Of a stretch of DNA of 64,000 nt, positions 7,763-16,153 are shown one piece after another. A program made the translations under genes and the position numbers. The stretch is from Arcobacter iocasae (GTDB taxonomy: Bacteria; Campylobacterota; Campylobacteria; Campylobacterales; Arcobacteraceae): positions 2,046,001 to 2,110,000 of the forward strand of contig NZ_CP090177.1 in NCBI RefSeq assembly GCF_042214795.1, written 5' to 3'. Position 1 is the stretch's first letter; each line of letters starts with the position of its first letter. A model generated the notes under the pieces. That model did not search any database. It was given only the letters and a program-made list of their open reading frames with translations, and had not been told where the DNA came from.

Positions 7763-9535
7763 GGCCATAAAGGCTTCTTGTGGAACATTCACTTTCCCTA
7801 TGGCTTTCATTCTTTTCTTACCTGCTTTTTGTTTCTCTAGTAATTTTCTTTTTCTCGTAATATCTCCACCATAACATTTAGCTGTTACATTTTTACCTGT
7901 AGATTTTACAGTCTCTCTTGCAATGATATTAGAGCCAATAGAGGCTTGTATTGCTACTTCGAATAGTTGTCTTGGGATTAACTCTTTTAAGGCTTTGATA
8001 AACTCTCTACCTTTACTAAGGGCTTTATTTTCTGGAACTATGATTGATAAGGCATCAACTATTTCACCTGCAACTTTTATATCAAGTTTTTGTAAAACAC
8101 CTGGTCTAAAACCTATTGGTTCATAATCAAAAGATGCATAACCTTTTGTTGTTGATTTTAATTTATCATAAAAATCCATTACGATTTCATTCATAGGTAA
8201 ATCATAATCAAGTAAAACTCTAGCACCTATATAGTCCATCTTGTTTTGGATACCTCTTTTGTCATTTAGAAGTTTTATTACATTTCCTAAAAACTCATCT
8301 GGTACTAAGATTGTAGCTTTTACATATGGTTCAAATATCGTTTTTACTTGACTTGGTTCTGGAAGTTCAGAAGGATTTCTAATAACTATCATTTCCCCAT
8401 TTGTTTTTTCAATTTCATAAATAACTGTTGGGGCTGTTGCTATTAAATCAAGATTAAACTCTCTTTCCAATCTTTCTTTGATAACTTCCATATGAAGCAT
8501 ACCAAGAAAACCTGCTCTAAATCCACTTCCTAATGCAGCAGAACTCTCTGGTTCAAAAGAGATAGATGAGTCATTTAACTGAAGTTTTGTAAGAGCTTCT
8601 CTTAGGTCTTCAAATTTATCAGTTTCGATTGGGTAAATACCAGCAAATACGAAAGGTTTTGCTGGTTCAAATCCATCAATGATTTCAGCTGTTGGATTTT
8701 TAGCATCAGTCATAGTATCACCAACGGCAATACCATCTAATGTTTTAAGTCCAAGAACTACGATACCGATTTCACCTGTTTTGATTTCATTTGTGTTTTG
8801 TCTTTTTAGTGGATGAGGATACATAAGATTTAAAACAGAATGTTCAACTTTTGTATTCATCATTCTAAGCATTTGACCTTTTTTGATACTTCCATCATAA
8901 ACTCTTACAAGGGCTAAAGCACCAAGGTAGTTATCAAACCATGAGTCATAAATAAGTGCTTTTGTAGGAGCCTCTTCATCACCTTTTGGACAAGGAACTC
9001 TATCAACTATAGAATCAATTAATTCTCTTACTCCAAGACCTGTTTTTGCACTAATTAAGTTATGATATGTACAATCAAGTCCAATAGCTTCTTCAACTTC
9101 TTCTAAAACTCTATCTGGGTCAGCACTTGGAAGGTCGATTTTATTTACAACAGGAAGTAGTTCTAAGTCATTGTCCATAGCAATATATACATTGGCAATA
9201 GTTTGAGCTTCAACTCCTTGAGTTGAATCTACAATTAAAAGTGCACCTTCTGATGATGCTAAAGAACGACTTACTTCATAAGAAAAGTCCACATGTCCTG
9301 GAGTGTCTATTAGATTTAAAACATAGTGTTGACCATCTTTTACATAATCTAATCGTACACTTTGAGCTTTGATTGTAATTCCACGCTCTTTTTCTATATC
9401 CATTGTATCCATCATTTGAGCAGACATATCTCTATCTGCTACTGAACCACACTCTTGTATAATTCTATCAGCTAGAGTTGACTTCCCATGGTCAATATGA
9501 GCGATAATTGAAAAGTTTCTTATATTTGCTTGCAA
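7748..9535 (-). CDS. lepA: Elongation factor 4 (LepA)
   Basis: A ribosome-bound translational GTPase of 595 aa, the normal family length. It begins MQANIRNFSIIAH, followed by the G1 motif AHIDHGKS, the switch region ERGITIKAQ, DTPGHVD, and NKIDLP. The C-terminal LepA-specific domain is intact, with CYGGDITRKRKLLEKQKAG near the end, which is characteristic of LepA. It acts in the cytoplasm on stalled or mis-translocated ribosomes. It stands alone, with an inverted repeat at its stop codon. Confidence 0.97.
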   Translation of the reverse strand: MQANIRNFSIIAHIDHGKSTLADRIIQECGSVADRDMSAQMMDTMDIEKERGITIKAQSVRLDYVKDGQHYVLNLIDTPGHVDFSYEVSRSLASSEGALLIVDSTQGVEAQTIANVYIAMDNDLELLPVVNKIDLPSADPDRVLEEVEEAIGLDCTYHNLISAKTGLGVRELIDSIVDRVPCPKGDEEAPTKALIYDSWFDNYLGALALVRVYDGSIKKGQMLRMMNTKVEHSVLNLMYPHPLKRQNTNEIKTGEIGIVVLGLKTLDGIAVGDTMTDAKNPTAEIIDGFEPAKPFVFAGIYPIETDKFEDLREALTKLQLNDSSISFEPESSAALGSGFRAGFLGMLHMEVIKERLEREFNLDLIATAPTVIYEIEKTNGEMIVIRNPSELPEPSQVKTIFEPYVKATILVPDEFLGNVIKLLNDKRGIQNKMDYIGARVLLDYDLPMNEIVMDFYDKLKSTTKGYASFDYEPIGFRPGVLQKLDIKVAGEIVDALSIIVPENKALSKGREFIKALKELIPRQLFEVAIQASIGSNIIARETVKSTGKNVTAKCYGGDITRKRKLLEKQKAGKKRMKAIGKVNVPQEAFMAVLKI

Positions 9536-9615
9536 AATAAATCCTATGTTTATATTAATATTCGCGATTATATCTAAAAAATTGTAATGATAATGTTAAG
9601 AGAGAAAAAAGTAGT

Positions 9616-9640
9616 GATTTTAGGCTAAAAGCCTAAAATC
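9616..9640 (-). terminator. Terminator after the OmpA-like gene
   Basis: A perfect 10-bp inverted repeat (GATTTTAGGC, loop TAAAA, GCCTAAAATC). On the minus strand it is followed by ACTACTTTTTTC, a T-rich tail. It lies 9 bases beyond the stop of the outer-membrane protein gene. Confidence 0.85.
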
Positions 9641-9648
9641 ATGTGTGA

Positions 9649-10677
9649 TTATTTTGAGATTGTAGCTTCAATTCTTCTATTTTGAGCTCTTCCCTCTTTA
9701 GTTTTGTTTGTTGCTTTTGGTCTAGTTTCACCATACCCAACAGTTTTTAATCTAGCAGGATCAACATCATATTTTTTCAATGCTTCAAAAGCTGAATCTG
9801 CTCTTCTTTTTGATAACCATAAATTATATTTTTCAGTACCAGTGTAGTCAGTATGACCTTCAATAGTAGCTTTTAATTCTGGATGTTTATTTAAAAATTC
9901 TGCAAACTCTTTAACTCTGTGTTTAGCAGTTTCATCTATGATTGAAGAGTTGATTGGAAAATGAACTTCTAAATCAAGCATAACTATACAACCAGTTTTA
10001 TCAACATTAGCTCCTCTCATAGTATCAGGACATTGGTCTAATGAGTCAATAACACCATCGTTATCTGAATCTAAAACTTTAGGCTCTTCTACTTTTTTAG
10101 GCTCTTCCATTACAGGTTTAGGCTCTTCTTTTACTACAGGAGCAGGAGCTGCTTTTTTACCAAAAGGAATTGCTAAACCAACTGTATAAATTACATTGTT
10201 ATTTCCATTATCAAATGATACTAAATGTCTCACATCAGTTTTGATAGCCATGTCATTATCTAGTTTATATTTATACCCAAAACCATAATTTGCAAATGGT
10301 CCAGTTTCATTACTAAATTGTTCATTACCATAAATTTCAACACCAAGACCCGCTAATGCATATAGTGAAGATTTTTCATTTAATTTGTACTCTTTAACAA
10401 CATTTGTAAAAAATCTTGTTACTGCTGTATCTTGATTGCTATTTTTATAATCAACATCACCAAGAGTTCTTAAGATTCCTAATTCAATTTGATCAAACAT
10501 TGAGTCATCTAGATTAAATCCTAAAGAGACACCCGCATTTGCATAATTTCTATCTAGGTCTAAGTTACCTTCTGTAATTGCACCTGAGATCATAGGAGTA
10601 ACTTCATATTTATATTCACTATTTGCTGCGAATAAGACTGACGAACATATTAAACTTGTCAATAATAATTTTTTCAT
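9649..10677 (-). CDS. OmpA-family outer membrane protein
   Basis: A 342-aa envelope protein. Residues 1-18 are a signal peptide (MKKLLLTSLICSSVLFA). Residues 19-175 alternate in the way of an outer-membrane beta barrel. A proline/lysine/glutamate-rich linker follows at about 178-203, then one thrombospondin-type-3-like calcium loop (DSDNDGVIDSLDQCPD). The C-terminal OmpA domain (about 232-342) contains IEGHTDYTGTEKYN and LSKRRADSAFEAL, with the peptidoglycan-binding Asp and Arg residues. It likely anchors the outer membrane to the cell wall and may act as a porin. An own terminator follows and an AGGAG site precedes the ATG. Confidence 0.9.
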   Translation of the reverse strand: MKKLLLTSLICSSVLFAANSEYKYEVTPMISGAITEGNLDLDRNYANAGVSLGFNLDDSMFDQIELGILRTLGDVDYKNSNQDTAVTRFFTNVVKEYKLNEKSSLYALAGLGVEIYGNEQFSNETGPFANYGFGYKYKLDNDMAIKTDVRHLVSFDNGNNNVIYTVGLAIPFGKKAAPAPVVKEEPKPVMEEPKKVEEPKVLDSDNDGVIDSLDQCPDTMRGANVDKTGCIVMLDLEVHFPINSSIIDETAKHRVKEFAEFLNKHPELKATIEGHTDYTGTEKYNLWLSKRRADSAFEALKKYDVDPARLKTVGYGETRPKATNKTKEGRAQNRRIEATISK

Positions 10678-10706
10678 TTATTCTCCTTATTTTACTATTA
10701 TAGTAT

Positions 10707-11642
10707 TTATTTCACGAATATACTATTAACTGATTCATTATTGTGAATTCTTCTGATTGTTTCACCAATTATATTTGAAGCAGTCAATACTGTAATTTTA
10801 TCATGTTCTTGTTTTAAAGGAATCGTATCAGAAACTACCAATTCATCTAAAGCTTCACCATTTTCAAGTCTTTCATAAGCGGGACCACTTAATACACCAT
10901 GTGTACAACATGCCATAACAGAATTTGCGCCTTTATTTTTTAATACTTCTGCCGCTTTTACAAGTGTTCCAGCAGTATCAACCATGTCATCTACTAAAAT
11001 TATATCTTTACCACTTACATCACCTATGATATTCATAACTTCAGATTCATTAGCTTTTTCTCTTCTTTTATCAACAATTACTAAATCATAATTTAGTTTT
11101 TCTGCATAAGATCTAGCTCTTGCTACCCCACCAATATCTGGACTAGCAATAATAGGGTTAGCTAATTTTTTTGATTTAATATAATCAATAAACATAATTG
11201 AACCAAAAAGGTTATCAGCAGGGATATTAAAAAATCCTTGAATTTGTGCTGCATGTAAGTCTATCGTAATTACTCTAGAAATACCAGCTGCTTCTAATAA
11301 ATCTGCAACTAGTTTTGCTGTAATTGGAACTCTTGGAGCTGCTTTTCTATCTTGTCTTGCATATCCATAGTATGGAATAACAGCAGAAATAGATTTTGCA
11401 CTTGATCTTTTTAATGCATCCACCATAATTAATAGTTCCATTAAATTATCATTTGTTGGAGCACAGGTTGGTTGGATAATAAATACATCCATTCCTCTAA
11501 CACTTTCTGTAATTTTTACAGAAATTTCTCCATCACTAAATTTTGTTAGTTTTGCTGGACTTATTTCGATATTTAAGTATTTTGCAACTTTCTTGGCAAA
11601 TTCAGGGTTAGCTGATCCCGTGAATAGTCTGTATCCTCTCAT
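10707..11642 (-). CDS. prs: Ribose-phosphate pyrophosphokinase
   Basis: Makes PRPP from ribose-5-phosphate and ATP for nucleotide, histidine and tryptophan synthesis. The 311-aa length is normal for the bacterial class I enzyme. Visible signatures are FSDGEISVKI, the ATP-binding loop YARQDRK, the divalent-metal site DLHAAQIQGFF and the PRPP-binding loop DDMVDTAGTL. The ribosome site AAGGA precedes the ATG. It follows the two mnmA genes in the same direction with a 73-base gap. Confidence 0.96.
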   Translation of the reverse strand: MRGYRLFTGSANPEFAKKVAKYLNIEISPAKLTKFSDGEISVKITESVRGMDVFIIQPTCAPTNDNLMELLIMVDALKRSSAKSISAVIPYYGYARQDRKAAPRVPITAKLVADLLEAAGISRVITIDLHAAQIQGFFNIPADNLFGSIMFIDYIKSKKLANPIIASPDIGGVARARSYAEKLNYDLVIVDKRREKANESEVMNIIGDVSGKDIILVDDMVDTAGTLVKAAEVLKNKGANSVMACCTHGVLSGPAYERLENGEALDELVVSDTIPLKQEHDKITVLTASNIIGETIRRIHNNESVNSIFVK

Positions 11643-11715
11643 GATTTTCCTTAGATTTATGTTTATAATTTTTTTGGATTATAGCTAAAACTTCATAAAA
11701 ATTACTTAGTGCGGA

Positions 11716-12756
11716 TTAATTTGTTTCCTTAATCCATGCACTACCAATAACTTTTTGCTCATCATAAAATACTGCTAATTGACCAGTAGCTACTCCAAAA
11801 ACAGGTTCTTTTAATGAAATATTTACTTTGTCATTTTCGATTTTTATTTCACAAGGTGTTGATAGAGTTCTATATCTTAATTTTACAGTACAAGAAAACT
11901 CTTTATCATCAACAAACATGTTTAAATTATCTGCTATTACATTATTTATTTCTAGGGCTTCTTTTTTACCTACAACAATAGTATTATCTTTTGGATTTAA
12001 TTTAGTTACAAAGTGAGGTTCATGAGCACCATTAACTGAAAAACCTCTTCTTTTACCAATTGTATAGTGAGCATAACCTTTATGTTCGCCTACAACATTA
12101 CCTTTTTCATCTAAAACATTTCCTGGTACATCTATATTTGCATGTCTTTTTACAACATCAGTATAAACAGTTTCAACAAAACAGATTTCTTGGGATTCGT
12201 TTTTTTCTGTAATTCTTTTGTATGCAGAGTCTAGTTCAGCACCAAATTTTACGATGTCTTCTTTTTTATAAGTACTTAGTGGAAACATCATATATGGAAG
12301 TGCTTCTTTACTTACTTGAGATAAAAAATAACTTTGGTCTTTTGTTTTATCATCAGCTTCATAAAAAAATTTACCATCTGTTTTTGCATAATGTCCAGTA
12401 GCAAGATAGCTTGCTCCATGTTCTTTTGCAAAATCTAACATTGCACCAAATTTGATTTGTTTATTACATTTAACACATGGATTAGGTGTAGTTCCCTCTA
12501 AGTAAGACTCAACAAAGTAATCATAAACTTCAGCTGTAAATTTATCAGCCAAATCTAAAATGTGATATTTTATACCTAAAAAATCAGCTACATCTTTGAT
12601 ATATTCTAAGTTTTTTTCATGATAACCATCTGTTCTATTATGAAGTTTTAAATAACATCCTTCAACTTCATAACCCTCTTTTTGTAGCATGTATGCTGTA
12701 ACTGATGAGTCAATTCCTCCACTCATACCTACCATTACTTTTTTAATTTCACTCAT
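11716..12756 (-). CDS. mnmA: tRNA-specific 2-thiouridylase MnmA, Campylobacterota-type copy
   Basis: Thiolates U34 of tRNA-Lys, -Glu and -Gln. The 346-aa protein has the ATP pyrophosphatase loop GMSGGIDSS at its start and two active-site cysteine motifs, NPCVKCNKQIKFG and ESQEICFVE. The segment YLKLHNRTDGYH and the NPCxxCN form match the short MnmA known from Helicobacter and Campylobacter. It is clearly different from the neighbour at 12765. The ribosome site AGGA lies ahead of the ATG, 8 bases after the stop of the other copy, so the two are probably co-transcribed. Which copy does the main U34 thiolation cannot be read from sequence. Confidence 0.9.
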   Translation of the reverse strand: MSEIKKVMVGMSGGIDSSVTAYMLQKEGYEVEGCYLKLHNRTDGYHEKNLEYIKDVADFLGIKYHILDLADKFTAEVYDYFVESYLEGTTPNPCVKCNKQIKFGAMLDFAKEHGASYLATGHYAKTDGKFFYEADDKTKDQSYFLSQVSKEALPYMMFPLSTYKKEDIVKFGAELDSAYKRITEKNESQEICFVETVYTDVVKRHANIDVPGNVLDEKGNVVGEHKGYAHYTIGKRRGFSVNGAHEPHFVTKLNPKDNTIVVGKKEALEINNVIADNLNMFVDDKEFSCTVKLRYRTLSTPCEIKIENDKVNISLKEPVFGVATGQLAVFYDEQKVIGSAWIKETN

Positions 12757-12764
12757 ATCTTGTC

Positions 12765-13895
12765 CTATGCATAGTAATTACTTATAAATCCTCCACCAAG
12801 ACAATAATCACCCTCATATAAAACAAGACTTTGTCCTAAAGTCACAGCTCTTTGTGGCTTGTCAAATTGTACGAGAACTCTATTCTCATTCGCTTCTGTC
12901 ACGGTGCAAGCTTGCTTTTGTTGACGATAACGAATTTGTGCCATTAATTTATCACCAATTTTAGGTGCTTCATCTAGTACCCAATGCATATGACTAGCTT
13001 CTACACTTTGGTTCATAAGTAAGGGATGGTTGGTATCTTGTACAACTGTTAATGTATTGTCTTCCATATTTTTTTTGGCTGCATACCATGGATTGTGGAT
13101 ATGATTAGCTGATTCATTCTCTTTTATACCACCAAGACCAATACCTTTTCTTTGACCTAATGTGTAACAAATAAGACCTTTATGTCTTCCTAATACTTTT
13201 CCATTTTCATCTACAATATCACCAGGAATTGCTTTTAAATGTTGTGTAATAAATTCATCAAATCTCTGGTTACCTATAAAACATATACCCGTACTATCTT
13301 TTTTATCACTAACTGAAAGATTGTGAACTCTAGCTATTTCTCTAACTTCTTTTTTAGTTAAATCTCCAAGAGGAAACATAGCATGAGATAGTTGTTCACT
13401 TGATAGTGCATGTAAAAAATAAGTTTGATCTTTACTATTATCTTTTGGAGTGTCAAGTACATAGTGGTCTTTATATTTAGCAATCTTGGCATAGTGTCCA
13501 GTTGCAATCATATCTGCACCCATTTTTTTTGCTTCATTTAAAAATACATTAAATTTAATCTCACGATTACAAAGTATATCTGGATTTGGAGTAAGACCTT
13601 TTTTTAAACCTTCTAAAAATACATCAAACACTTTAGTTCTGTATTCTTCAACAAAATCTTTACCTTTTACTTCAATACCAATTAGTTCACCCACTTTTTT
13701 AGCATCTTCAAATTCAATACGATTAGGGCATTGACTACCTTCGATTCCATACTCCCAATTACGCATAAATAAGCCTACTACTTCATAGCCTTGTTGTTTT
13801 AGCAGTAAAGCAGTAACTGAAGAGTCAACACCACCAGACATACCTACAACTACTTTTTTTTTACCTGCAGGCAGGATTCCATTTTTTTCCATCAT
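12765..13895 (-). CDS. mnmA: tRNA-specific 2-thiouridylase MnmA, proteobacterial-type copy
   Basis: A second MnmA of 376 aa. It carries GMSGGVDSS, LFMRNWEY, NPDILCNREIKF (catalytic Cys), DSTGICFIG (second catalytic Cys), LGQRKGIGLGG and the C-terminal RYRQ...CLGGG region. These follow the gamma/beta-proteobacterial MnmA pattern closely, including the NW motif that the 346-aa copy lacks. Two adjacent Met codons are possible starts (13893 and 13890); AAGGA sits upstream of both. The tandem pair could reflect acquisition of a foreign copy or an ancient duplication with specialisation. A terminator-like hairpin stands just upstream of the start. Confidence 0.9.
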   Translation of the reverse strand: MMEKNGILPAGKKKVVVGMSGGVDSSVTALLLKQQGYEVVGLFMRNWEYGIEGSQCPNRIEFEDAKKVGELIGIEVKGKDFVEEYRTKVFDVFLEGLKKGLTPNPDILCNREIKFNVFLNEAKKMGADMIATGHYAKIAKYKDHYVLDTPKDNSKDQTYFLHALSSEQLSHAMFPLGDLTKKEVREIARVHNLSVSDKKDSTGICFIGNQRFDEFITQHLKAIPGDIVDENGKVLGRHKGLICYTLGQRKGIGLGGIKENESANHIHNPWYAAKKNMEDNTLTVVQDTNHPLLMNQSVEASHMHWVLDEAPKIGDKLMAQIRYRQQKQACTVTEANENRVLVQFDKPQRAVTLGQSLVLYEGDYCLGGGFISNYYA

Positions 13896-13906
13896 TATTT
13901 TTCCTT

Positions 13907-13931
13907 AAAAAAGTTCCTTTCTTAAGGGAAC
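13907..13931 (-). terminator. Terminator-like hairpin between folK and the second mnmA
   Basis: On the minus strand GTTCC and GGAAC pair around CTTAAGAAA, followed at once by six T residues. It ends 12 bases before the mnmA start, so it either stops folK transcription or acts as an attenuator in an mnmA leader. Two more inverted repeats lie upstream: AGTGGAA/TTCCACT at 13957-13975 and GAACAA/TTGTTC at 13997-14012. Confidence 0.6.
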
Positions 13932-14014
13932 CATATATTTAATAACTTCTTTTAGCAGTGGAAGTAAATTCCACTTAAAGAAGCAAATTCTAAAGGGAAC
14001 AACGAGTTGTTCTT

Positions 14015-14494
14015 TTATTTAAAATGTTTTAAAGGAATAATCACTGATTCTCTATTTGCCCAGTCTTTATGAGGAATAATAAGTTTTTCTGTATTTATTT
14101 TTTTATTATCAAAAAATATTATATCAATATCTAAGGTTCTAGGCGCATCTTGAAAAGACCGCTTTCTTCCAAATTTTTTTTCATATCTTTGCATAACTTT
14201 TAGTAAATCATTAGCACAAAGATTTGATTTAAGTCGAATTATACCATTTAAAAAATAATTTTGCTCCAAATAACCAAAAGGAGGATTTAAAAGTAGGGGA
14301 GAAGTTTCTAATAAATCAAATCTAGAATCTTTTAATAAACACAAAAATAATTTATCAAATAATTGTTTTGTATTTCCTATATTTCCCCCAATACCTATGG
14401 TTATTAAGTATCTTTTATTGGAGTCTTTTTTTATAAATCTAGGATAATTTGCAGTAAAAAAAAGTGTTAAATCTTTATTTATAGTTTTTTTCAT
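14015..14494 (-). CDS. folK: 2-amino-4-hydroxy-6-hydroxymethyldihydropteridine pyrophosphokinase
   Basis: Transfers pyrophosphate from ATP to 6-hydroxymethyl-dihydropterin in folate synthesis. The 159-aa protein shows GIGGNIGNT in place of the usual GSNLG loop, then LNGIIRL, the ATP-binding segment FGRKRSFQDAPRTLDIDIIFFD, and PHKDWANRESVIIPL at the end. These are the HPPK hallmarks in order. The first 25 residues precede the fold core and are typical of Campylobacterota HPPK. It lies 91 bases downstream of the aminopeptidase gene. Confidence 0.92.
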   Translation of the reverse strand: MKKTINKDLTLFFTANYPRFIKKDSNKRYLITIGIGGNIGNTKQLFDKLFLCLLKDSRFDLLETSPLLLNPPFGYLEQNYFLNGIIRLKSNLCANDLLKVMQRYEKKFGRKRSFQDAPRTLDIDIIFFDNKKINTEKLIIPHKDWANRESVIIPLKHFK

Positions 14495-14532
14495 AATTTC
14501 CTTAAATAATCTTTAGTAAAATACTCAAGAAA

Positions 14533-14560
14533 TAGCCTATTTTATGTGTAAAATAAGCTA
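14533..14560 (-). terminator. Possible terminator after the aminopeptidase P gene
   Basis: A 12-bp inverted repeat with one mismatch (TAGCCTATTTTA and TAAAATAAGCTA, loop TGTG) lies between pepP and folK. The tail on the minus strand is TTTCTT, only moderately T-rich, so this is a weak call. Confidence 0.45.
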
Positions 14561-14585
14561 GAACTATCTTGCGTAATTTACTAAG

Positions 14586-15608
14586 TTATAATATTACAGC
14601 TTTTCCATTTTTCATTACAATTGTATCTTCGATTCTTACTCCAAATTCATTTGGAAGGTAAATACCAGGTTCAATTGTAAAAACCATATTATCTTCAATA
14701 ATAACATCAGATTTTGAATTGATATATGGATGTTCATGAATATCAAGTCCTACTCCATGTCCAGTGCTATGAATAAAATATTTTCCAAAACCAGCTTTTT
14801 CAATGACACTTCTTGTTAAGTTGTCTATATCTTTTGCCTTCATTCCAACTTTTGCATTTTCTATTGCATTCAGTTGAGCTTCATAAACTAAGTCATAGAT
14901 TTTTTGTTGTTTTTTTGATTTGAATTTTTGTTTTCTTGAAAAATTTAATTCGCCACCAAAAGATGCTGTACAAGTTCTATCTGAACAATATCTTTTATAT
15001 TTAACTCCAGCATCAACCAAAAGTAAATCATTTTTTTGTAGTTTTTTACTTGTAGGAAGAGCATGGGGTTTTGCTGCATTTTCATTTATAGCAATGATTG
15101 GGTCAAAACTTAAGTCATATTTTCCCATATTTTTATATGCTTCAACTGCTTTAAAATGAAGTAAAGTTTCTTTTTTATTTAAACCATTTTTATTGATATA
15201 CTTTGCAAGTCTTTCAAATCCATTTCTACCAATTTTGGCAGCTTTTTTTAAAATAGCTATTTCATCATCTGTTTTAATAACTCTTTTTAAATGTGAAAAA
15301 TTTATTTGGTTTGTAAAGTTTACTTTTAAATTTTCTGTTAATTTGTTAAATTTATTATATGTAAAGTCATTACCATCAAAGATTATTTCTTTGATTTTTT
15401 CTTTTGTTAATAATTCTTGTGCACTTTTTATTAAGTCACTACTTTCTATTACTTCTGTATTTTTAACTTTCTCTTTTGCTTCTATTGTATATCTAGCATC
15501 TGTGATAAAAAAAGATTCATTTCCTAATTTTATAAAAATCACATTATCGCAAGAGTAGTTGCATTCATAATAAATCGCATTTTCATTTGTTAGTATATAA
15601 TTGCTCAC
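14586..15608 (-). CDS. pepP: Xaa-Pro aminopeptidase / M24 metallopeptidase
   Basis: A 340-aa cytoplasmic peptidase that removes N-terminal residues before proline. The N-terminal creatinase-like domain covers about 1-115. The catalytic pita-bread domain covers about 120-340. The metal ligands are visible as LLVDAGVKYKRYCSDRT (two Asp), STGHGVGLDIHEHP (His), TIEPGIY (Glu) and GVRIEDT (Glu). The start is a GTG at 15606-15608 (MSNYILTNEN), with AAGG upstream; no ATG is suitable. It is divergent from aroQ across a 63-base gap that holds promoter elements for both. The exact substrate (prolidase or aminopeptidase P) is not resolved. Confidence 0.9.
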   Translation of the reverse strand: MSNYILTNENAIYYECNYSCDNVIFIKLGNESFFITDARYTIEAKEKVKNTEVIESSDLIKSAQELLTKEKIKEIIFDGNDFTYNKFNKLTENLKVNFTNQINFSHLKRVIKTDDEIAILKKAAKIGRNGFERLAKYINKNGLNKKETLLHFKAVEAYKNMGKYDLSFDPIIAINENAAKPHALPTSKKLQKNDLLLVDAGVKYKRYCSDRTCTASFGGELNFSRKQKFKSKKQQKIYDLVYEAQLNAIENAKVGMKAKDIDNLTRSVIEKAGFGKYFIHSTGHGVGLDIHEHPYINSKSDVIIEDNMVFTIEPGIYLPNEFGVRIEDTIVMKNGKAVIL

Positions 15609-15634
15609 TTATTTAGCCTTAACTATAATTTGAT

Positions 15635-15640
15635 TATAAT
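15635..15640 (+). promoter_or_regulatory. -10 box for aroQ
   Basis: TATAAT, 31 bases before the aroQ ATG, within a near-palindromic GATTATAATC that could also serve the divergent aminopeptidase gene on the other strand. Confidence 0.6.
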
Positions 15641-15671
15641 CATAGCTAAATTTTACACAAGGAAAAATAAT

Positions 15672-16151
15672 ATGAAAATTGCGGTAATTCAAGGTCCAAA
15701 CATAAATATGTTGGGTGTAAGAGAACAACATATATATGGACCTATGACTTTAGACCAAATTCATCAAGGTATGAAAGAACAAGCTTCTCAAAATGGAATA
15801 GAATTAGAATTTTTTCAATCAAACTTAGAAGGTGAAATCGTAGATAAAATTCAAGAGTGTTTAGGTGAAACTGATGGTATTATTATAAATCCAGCTGCAT
15901 ATACGCATACTTCAATTGCTATTAGAGATGCACTATCTGCTGTAAATTTACCAACAGTTGAAGTACATATTTCAAATATATATAAAAGAGAAGAGTTCAG
16001 ACAAAAGTCAATTACAGCTGCTAGTAGTACAGGTGTTATTGCTGGTTTTGGACCATTTGGTTACCACTTAGCACTTATTTCATTAGGTCAAATTATTAGT
16101 GAAGTAAAAGCTATGGAAAAAGCAAGAGCAGAACAAACTGTTCAAGCGTAA
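15672..16151 (+). CDS. aroQ: 3-dehydroquinate dehydratase, type II
   Basis: Third step of the shikimate pathway: trans-dehydration of 3-dehydroquinate. The start is the ATG at 15672, preceded by AAGGA; the upstream ATG at 15630 lies in the promoter region and is rejected. The 159-aa protein shows the type II signatures QGPNINMLGVRE (catalytic Tyr region), NPAAYTHTSIAIRDAL and VEVHISN. It is followed after 2 bases by the aminofutalosine deaminase, so aroQ, mqnX and sppA form one operon. Shikimate-pathway chorismate is also the entry point of futalosine-dependent menaquinone synthesis. Confidence 0.96.
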   Translation: MKIAVIQGPNINMLGVREQHIYGPMTLDQIHQGMKEQASQNGIELEFFQSNLEGEIVDKIQECLGETDGIIINPAAYTHTSIAIRDALSAVNLPTVEVHISNIYKREEFRQKSITAASSTGVIAGFGPFGYHLALISLGQIISEVKAMEKARAEQTVQA

Positions 16152-16153
16152 GC

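Noticed and set aside
14920..15558. Plus-strand frames opposite the aminopeptidase gene
   Set aside because: They are low-complexity, hydrophobic reverse-strand reads of a solid gene on the minus strand.
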